From contig DBXF01000090.1 of NCBI GenBank assembly GCA_002309295.1, positions 20,713 to 32,237 on the forward strand: a DNA stretch of 11,525 nt. Reading direction: 5' to 3'. Under the pieces are notes generated by a model. That model searched no databases, was not told the DNA's origin, and saw only the letters and a program-made list of their open reading frames with translations. This DNA comes from Bacteroidales bacterium UBA1219 (GTDB taxonomy: Bacteria; Bacteroidota; Bacteroidia; Bacteroidales; P3). The position numbers and the translations under genes are program-made. This document shows, piece after piece, positions 7,439-11,525 of the stretch (positions are counted from its first letter, which is position 1; every line of letters begins with the position of its first letter).

Positions 7439-7461
7439 ATTTGAATCCGAAGTCCGGAACG

Positions 7462-9141
7462 TTATTTCTTTATAACAACGCTGCGTATTGTTGTCTTGCC
7501 GTCGGAAGTCTCGGCACGCAGTATGTAAGATCCGTTGTTGTAGTCGTTAACAGGTATCGAAACTTTGCCCGAAACGGCATCCTTCGAAACCATCAACTGG
7601 CCGAGCATGTTGTAAAGTTTCACGTTTACAAGGTTGTCGCCTTCAATGTTAACCTTTGTCGAAGCAGGGTTCGGGAACACCTTAACGGCGTTGGATGTAG
7701 CCTGGCTCAAACCGTCGGTAATAACCACGGTGGCTGTAGTGATTCTCTGGCAGCCGGTGCTGTTGGTGGCTGTGAGAGAGTATTCGGTGTTTTCCGAAGG
7801 AGTTACGGTGATGGTGTCGGTGGTTTCGCCAGTGCTCCAAAGGTAGGTCAGGTTGCTGTCGCCAACGGCATAGAGTTTTGTGCTGTGGCCCGGATGTATC
7901 TGCAGGTATCCGCCGATATATACGTTAGGCAGAGGAACAATGGTGAGTTTGGTGAGAATAACCACGCTGTCGCATCTTGCAGCATTTGTCAAACGACAAA
8001 CTATGGTGTCTTGCGAGGTTCTGTAGGTGCGGTCGTTGGCATCCCATACGTATGCGCCACATGCTGTTACTGCGGGCAACCATGTAGTGTCCGAAGCAGT
8101 ATTGGTATAGTGGAATTCCATCATGCAGCTGTCTTTACGGTCGGCACCTTTGCAGATATAAGTGGTGTCGCCGGTTTTGGTCAGTTTTATCAAAGCACCG
8201 TCGGCTGTTGCTACAGGCCAGCGGTAACCACGGGAACCACCGCAAAATGCTGTGTCAATTCTGAATATAGGCAGTATCGAAACTTTGTAGTTCTTTACAG
8301 TGTCGCAATCTTCAACGCTTGCAAAAGTCTGTACAAGCACGGTGTCTATTCTTGTCGAATCGGTCTTGATTGTGTCGTTGCCCCAAACATAATATCCGAA
8401 TACAGATATGTTGGTGTCGGGAAGCTCGAATTGACCTGCGCCGATAGTGTATTTCAGTGTGTACAGAGTGTCGCATCCGCCGGCATTCACTTTTTTGTAC
8501 GAAACAATATCGCTGCCGGTGTTATATGTAACATTGTTTATCGGCCATGTGTACGATGTTTCGCAGGTTGCTACAAACATTGTGTCTGCTGTGGTCATTC
8601 TGCTGAACCTCAATCCATAAACGGTGTGGCAGCTGTCGGCACCGGCTGTCTGACTTGTGAAATAAGCCGTGGTGTCGTTGCTGTATGTTACACCGTCAGC
8701 CGACCATGTATAAGGCTCGCATTGTGCAATGTCCGTATATAATGTGTCGGGATTTTTGTGCGTGAAATGCAGTGTTACCACACTGTCGCATCCTTCGGCG
8801 TTGGTTATGGTGTATGTGTAGTCACCAGGGGTTTCGTAAACGCTGTCGCTCAAAGCCCAATAGTAACCGCCGCAACTCGATGCCGATACTTCGGCCATGC
8901 TTCCTTTACGTATGATGAAAGTCCTAACAACCATCACGCTGTCTTCGCCCATACCATTTTTGTAGATGTGGTATCCTGTCGAATTTTGGGTGTAGGTGTA
9001 ACCGTCACCGTTAACCCAAGTATAGGAGTTGCAAGTGTCTATGGTGTCATAAACTATTGCAATTGGCGCTTTATATTGTGCGTGCATCACAAACGGCAGG
9101 CAAAACGCCATCAATAAAAAACCTATAAATCCTTTTTTCAT
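7462..9141 (-). CDS. Secreted repeat protein with type IX secretion (Por) C-terminal sorting domain
   Basis: A 559-residue cell-surface or secreted protein, probably adhesin-like. A signal peptide (1-21, cleavage after VMHA) sends it to the periplasm. Seven units of about 40-50 residues follow (about 35-402). They share the pattern C-x-x-Y-x-W, a Thr/Ser/Tyr-rich middle, then GCDSV-x-x-L; clear examples begin at C90, C141, C193, C300 and C361. An Ig/PKD-like domain (about 405-475) contains YLWSTGETTDTITVTPSENT, a motif common in Bacteroidetes surface proteins. The C-terminal domain from about 486 (VKVFPNPASTKVNIEG, LYNMLGQL, NGSYILRAE, ending RSVVIKK) is a type IX sorting signal of the TIGR04183 kind. 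This implies export across the outer membrane and likely surface anchoring. No enzyme motif is seen; the ligand is unknown. It is monocistronic, with its own promoter and terminator. Confidence 0.92.
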   Translation of the reverse strand: MKKGFIGFLLMAFCLPFVMHAQYKAPIAIVYDTIDTCNSYTWVNGDGYTYTQNSTGYHIYKNGMGEDSVMVVRTFIIRKGSMAEVSASSCGGYYWALSDSVYETPGDYTYTITNAEGCDSVVTLHFTHKNPDTLYTDIAQCEPYTWSADGVTYSNDTTAYFTSQTAGADSCHTVYGLRFSRMTTADTMFVATCETSYTWPINNVTYNTGSDIVSYKKVNAGGCDTLYTLKYTIGAGQFELPDTNISVFGYYVWGNDTIKTDSTRIDTVLVQTFASVEDCDTVKNYKVSILPIFRIDTAFCGGSRGYRWPVATADGALIKLTKTGDTTYICKGADRKDSCMMEFHYTNTASDTTWLPAVTACGAYVWDANDRTYRTSQDTIVCRLTNAARCDSVVILTKLTIVPLPNVYIGGYLQIHPGHSTKLYAVGDSNLTYLWSTGETTDTITVTPSENTEYSLTATNSTGCQRITTATVVITDGLSQATSNAVKVFPNPASTKVNIEGDNLVNVKLYNMLGQLMVSKDAVSGKVSIPVNDYNNGSYILRAETSDGKTTIRSVVIKK

Positions 9142-9269
9142 CGTTTTTTACTTTGATTATATTCCTGTTTTGTATTTTACTATTTCTTTATAATTCAAGC
9201 GGTTGTGAGTGGTAAATCTGCTCTCGAAATACACTGTTTACCGCTTTTTGCTTTGCTAAAAAGCAACTG

Positions 9270-9300
9270 CAAAGATACGCTTTTTTTTTGACACGGCAAC
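9270..9300 (-). promoter_or_regulatory. Bacteroidetes-type promoter for the type IX cargo gene
   Basis: On the minus strand TATCTTTG (9277-9270, followed by C) is an exact -7 match. GTTG lies at 9300-9297, with a 19-bp spacer. A-tracts just upstream (complement of 9303-9318) could act like an UP element. The leader to the ATG at 9141 would be about 120 nt and can form small hairpins. Confidence 0.7.
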
Positions 9301-9444
9301 CCTTTTTTTTCGTTTTTTGACTAAAAAAGATTATTTGTTTTGGTATGTTACAGAATTTCAATATGTTATAATTGTATCTTTTGCCAAAAAATATTTTTTC
9401 GATAGAAAGATTGGATATGCTGCGAAAATATCAGCCTTTTTTCG

Positions 9445-9452
9445 TAATTTTG
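9445..9452 (+). promoter_or_regulatory. -7 promoter element for the fprA-hrb operon
   Basis: TAATTTTG (followed by C) matches TAnnTTTG, 36 bp before the fprA ATG. No good TTTG is found 19-23 bp upstream, which suggests help from an activator. A small dyad there, GATAT (9414-9418) with ATATC (9428-9432) and GCTG (9419-9422) with CAGC (9432-9435), is a candidate site but weak. Confidence 0.55.
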
Positions 9453-9488
9453 CAAAGTCAAAAAAACATATCTAACACATAATAATAT

Positions 9489-10694
9489 ATGCACAACATA
9501 CGTAAAATTACCGATAGTCTGATATTTGTCGGCGCCAGCGACCGCCGCTTGGCCCTTTTCGAAAATGTATATCCCGTCCCCGATGGTGTTTCCTACAACA
9601 GCTACCTGCTGCTCGACGAAAAGACCGTCCTCCTCGATACCGCCGACAACTCGGTCTCGCACCGCTTTTTCGAAAATGTCTCCGCAGCACTCGACGGCCG
9701 TCGGCTCGACTACCTCGTCGTCAACCATATGGAGCCCGACCACTGCGCTCTTATCGCCGACCTGCTGCTCCGCTATCCCGACGTGACAATCGTCTCCAAC
9801 GCCAAAGCCATAACGATGATTGGCCAGTTTTTCGATTTCTCCCTCGAAGGCCGCACCGTGGTCGTTGCCGAGGGCGACACTCTATGCACCGGCCGCCACA
9901 CCCTGCAGTTCTTTATGGCCCCCATGGTGCACTGGCCCGAGGCCATGGTCACTTTCGACACCACTTCCGGAGCACTCTTCTCTGCCGACGCTTTCGGCAC
10001 TTTCGGAGCTATCGGCGGCAACCTCTACGCCGATGAGCTGGATTTCGACCGCGACTGCCTCGACGAGGCCCGACGCTATTATACCAACATCGTGGGCAAA
10101 TACGGCACACAGGTGCAGATGCTTCTGAAAAAAGCCTCGTCGCTCGACATAAAGATGATTTGTCCGTTACACGGCCCCGTTTGGCGCAAAGATTTCGGTT
10201 ATTTCATCGAAAAATACGATAAATGGAGTCGCTACGAGCCTGAAGTTAAGGGAGTTATGATTGCCTACGGCTCTATCTACGGCAACACCGAAAACGCCGC
10301 CGATATACTTGCCTCCATGCTTGCCGACAAAGGTGTGTGCGGCATTGCCATGTACGACGTATCCAAAACCGACGTCAGCGTGCTGGTGAGCGAGGCTTTT
10401 AAATTTTCGCACATCGTGGTGGCATCCTCCACTTACAACAACGGAATTTTCACCCCGATGGAGAATTTCCTGCTCGACATCAAGGCCCACGCCCTACAAA
10501 ACCGCACCGTGGCAGTTGTCGAAAACGGCACATGGGCGCCGCAGAGCGGCAAGCTGATTCGTACCATCCTTGGCGAGATGAAGAATATCAACGTTTTGGA
10601 AAACGGCATTACGCTGAAATCCAGCCTCAAACAAAGCCAGATGGCTGACTTGGAGGCTCTCGCAGAAACCATTTACAACGATTTAAACAAATAA
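9489..10694 (+). CDS. fprA: Flavodiiron protein (FprA-type O2/NO reductase)
   Basis: Cytoplasmic enzyme that reduces O2 to water, or NO to N2O, at a non-heme diiron centre next to FMN. The 401 residues match class A flavodiiron proteins (about 400). The N-terminal metallo-beta-lactamase-like domain (about 1-250) has the full ligand set: H80, E82 and D84 in NHMEPDH, H148 in MVHWPE, D167 in FSADAFG and H228 in CPLHGP. The C-terminal flavodoxin domain (about 254-401) begins VMIAYGSIYGNTENAA, the FMN phosphate loop, with SSTYNNGIFTPMENF and ENGTWAPQSGKL as further flavin-contact segments. No rubredoxin domain is fused at the C-terminus, unlike NorV; the rubredoxin function is in the next gene, 11 bp downstream. 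The preference for O2 or NO cannot be read from sequence. Confidence 0.96.
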   Translation: MHNIRKITDSLIFVGASDRRLALFENVYPVPDGVSYNSYLLLDEKTVLLDTADNSVSHRFFENVSAALDGRRLDYLVVNHMEPDHCALIADLLLRYPDVTIVSNAKAITMIGQFFDFSLEGRTVVVAEGDTLCTGRHTLQFFMAPMVHWPEAMVTFDTTSGALFSADAFGTFGAIGGNLYADELDFDRDCLDEARRYYTNIVGKYGTQVQMLLKKASSLDIKMICPLHGPVWRKDFGYFIEKYDKWSRYEPEVKGVMIAYGSIYGNTENAADILASMLADKGVCGIAMYDVSKTDVSVLVSEAFKFSHIVVASSTYNNGIFTPMENFLLDIKAHALQNRTVAVVENGTWAPQSGKLIRTILGEMKNINVLENGITLKSSLKQSQMADLEALAETIYNDLNK

Positions 10695-10705
10695 AACAAT
10701 ATATT

Positions 10706-11335
10706 ATGAGTAACATCGACAACAACGCCATTATGAGCATCGGCTATGGCCTTTATGTCCTCACCGCCCGTGATGGCGACAAAGACAACGGCTGTATAAT
10801 AAATGTGGTGGCTCAGCTCACCTCTTCGCCCATGCGTATTATGATTACGGTAAACAAAAATAACCTCACCCACGACATGATTCTTAAAACCGGACATTTC
10901 AACGTGTCGCTGCTTACCGAGGAAACCCCGATGAAAGTTATCCAGCATTTCGGCTTCCAAAGCGGCCGCGACGCCAACAAGTTCGAAAAATGCGACGCCG
11001 TGAAACGTGCCGCCAACGGAATCTACTACATCCCCAAATATACCAACGCCTACATCAGCGGCAGGTTGGAGTATGCCAAGGACCTTGGCACCCACACCCT
11101 TTTCATTGCCGAAATCACCGAGGCCGTGAAGCTCGGCGACGCGCCGTCGCTCACCTACGCCTACTACCAGAAAAACATCAAACCAACTATGGCTAAACCC
11201 GCCCCGGCCGAAGATGCTAAAGTAACCCGCTGGGTGTGTCAGGTGTGCGGATATGTCTATGAAGGTGAAAACATCCCCGACGATTTCATCTGTCCGTGGT
11301 GCAAACACGGCGTTGCCGACTTTGTGAAGGAATGA
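10706..11335 (+). CDS. hrb: High-molecular-weight rubredoxin: flavin reductase fused to rubredoxin-like domain
   Basis: Electron carrier expected to oxidise NAD(P)H through FMN and reduce the flavodiiron protein, as shown for Moorella thermoacetica Hrb and FprA. The 209 residues divide into three parts. The first is a flavin-reductase-like FMN-binding split barrel (about 5-158), with GYGLYVLTARDGD, NGCIINVVAQLTSSP and HFNVSLLTEE. The second is a Pro/Ala linker (about 160-172). The third is a C-terminal iron-binding rubredoxin-like domain with C178-x2-C181GYVYEGE and C196PWC199. Only 14 residues separate the two knuckles. This is shorter than in classical rubredoxins (about 29) and like the domain of rubrerythrin. 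The 11-bp gap from fprA and the terminator just after indicate a two-gene operon. The pairing strongly supports the role. Confidence 0.93.
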   Translation: MSNIDNNAIMSIGYGLYVLTARDGDKDNGCIINVVAQLTSSPMRIMITVNKNNLTHDMILKTGHFNVSLLTEETPMKVIQHFGFQSGRDANKFEKCDAVKRAANGIYYIPKYTNAYISGRLEYAKDLGTHTLFIAEITEAVKLGDAPSLTYAYYQKNIKPTMAKPAPAEDAKVTRWVCQVCGYVYEGENIPDDFICPWCKHGVADFVKE

Positions 11336-11357
11336 ATATTGTGGAATAATAAAAAAC

Positions 11358-11387
11358 AAAAGGTGTTGAAATAATTCAACACCTTTT
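11358..11387. terminator. Two-way intrinsic terminator between hrb and the tRNA genes
   Basis: Perfect 13-bp stem AAAAGGTGTTGAA (11358-11370) and TTCAACACCTTTT (11375-11387) with loop ataa. It has A-rich sequence on the left and T-runs on the right. It lies 22 bp after hrb and about 10 bp beyond the tRNA-Leu 3' end, so it can end both transcripts. Confidence 0.93.
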
Positions 11388-11397
11388 TTCTTTTTTG

Positions 11398-11479
11398 TGC
11401 CCGGGACAGGACTTGAACCTGCACTCCTCTCGAAATACGCACCTGAAACGTACGCGTCTACCAATTCCGCCATCGGGGC
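11398..11479 (-). tRNA. tRNA-Leu (anticodon CAG)
   Basis: Reading the minus strand, an 82-nt class II tRNA is seen. The D-arm has TGGCGGAATTGGTAGACGC, the typical leucine form. The anticodon stem is TACGT/GCGTA with loop TTCAGGT (anticodon CAG at 11445-11443). A long variable arm has TTC/GGA around GAGA. The T-arm is GCAGG/CCTGT with loop TTCAAGT. The discriminator is A, and the following bases are CAA, so CCA is not encoded. The acceptor stem is imperfect: GCCCCGA against CCCGGGC leaves C5-C68 and A7-C66 unpaired. It is the downstream member of a tRNA pair, followed by a terminator. Confidence 0.92.
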
Positions 11480-11501
11480 TAAGGAGTCTGAAATTTATCG
11501 A

Positions 11502-11525
11502 TGGTGCCCAGGACAAGAGTCGAAC
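11502..11525 (-). tRNA. 3' end of a second tRNA (cut by window edge)
   Basis: On the minus strand the last 24 nt of a tRNA are present: T-loop TTCGACT, T-stem strand CTTGT, acceptor strand CCTGGGC, discriminator A and an encoded CCA. The 5' part lies beyond the window, so the amino acid cannot be named; its acceptor should begin close to GCCCAGG. It is 22 bp upstream of tRNA-Leu, and both are probably on one transcript. Confidence 0.8.

Larger units (their letters stand above)
9142..9488. other. Divergent intergenic region between the type IX cargo gene and fprA
   Basis: This 347-bp AT-rich gap carries leaders and promoters for both flanking genes and no credible coding frame. The leftward leader holds GCTTTTT (9243-9249) paired with AAAAAGC (9258-9264). 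It also has GGTAAA (9211-9216), which can pair with TTTACC (9237-9242), and AGCGGT (9198-9203), which can instead pair with ACCGCT (9240-9245). T-runs at 9281-9289, 9303-9310 and 9313-9318 read as A-tracts upstream of the leftward promoter. TATGTTA occurs twice, at 9344 and 9362. Confidence 0.6.

Noticed and set aside
7441..8742. Long plus-strand open frame of 433 codons
   Set aside because: It is antisense to the type IX cargo gene, which has a signal peptide, repeats and sorting domain; the opposite frame has no signature.
9489..10694. NorV-type flavorubredoxin
   Set aside because: The protein ends after the flavodoxin domain; there is no fused C-terminal rubredoxin, so the FprA class fits better.
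11398..11525. Integration site of a mobile element at the tRNA genes
   Set aside because: tRNA 3' ends are common integration sites, but no integrase, second att copy or foreign-looking segment is present in the window.

Overview
The window looks like a chromosomal stretch from an anaerobic member of the Bacteroidetes, probably Bacteroidales. Four things point there: promoters of the TTTG-N19-21-TAnnTTTG type with no clear Shine-Dalgarno sequences, a secreted protein ending in a type IX secretion (Por) sorting domain, Bacteroidetes-style lipoprotein signals, and a flavodiiron protein / high-molecular-weight rubredoxin pair typical of anaerobes. No plasmid, phage, IS, CRISPR or rRNA feature is visible.

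Layout, left to right. Positions 1-4437 (minus strand, read right to left) hold a four-gene tripartite efflux operon: TetR-family regulator, TolC-like outer-membrane factor, lipoprotein membrane-fusion adaptor and an RND inner-membrane pump cut by the left edge. The gap before the pump gene is filled by degenerate 7- and 8-bp tandem repeats that run into the end of the adaptor gene. Positions 4586-5971 (minus) hold an RluA-family pseudouridine synthase preceded by a small exported cysteine-rich protein with two EF-hand-like loops. Positions 6172-7173 (plus) encode a lipoprotein made of tetratricopeptide repeats, with a very good Bacteroidetes promoter. The convergent gap 7174-7461 holds an imperfect tandem repeat of about 76-80 bp and a strong two-way terminator. 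Positions 7462-9141 (minus) encode a 559-residue secreted, cysteine-patterned repeat protein carrying a type IX sorting domain. Positions 9489-11335 (plus) hold the fprA-hrb operon for reductive removal of O2 or NO. The right end (minus) carries tRNA-Leu(CAG) and the 3' end of another tRNA, sharing a two-way terminator with hrb.

How the genes work together. The efflux operon would build one envelope-spanning pump from three structural genes, with its own repressor first in the transcript. In the fprA-hrb operon the second product, a flavin reductase fused to a rubredoxin-like zinc-ribbon-shaped iron site, is expected to pass NAD(P)H electrons to the diiron-FMN enzyme made by the first. The other genes are not obviously linked to each other.

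I do not see a clearly new multi-gene system. The points most worth checking are the two intergenic repeat families, the mispaired acceptor stem of tRNA-Leu with its possible conversion from the neighbouring tRNA, the short rubrerythrin-type rubredoxin domain on Hrb, and the reciprocal cysteine losses in the type IX cargo protein.
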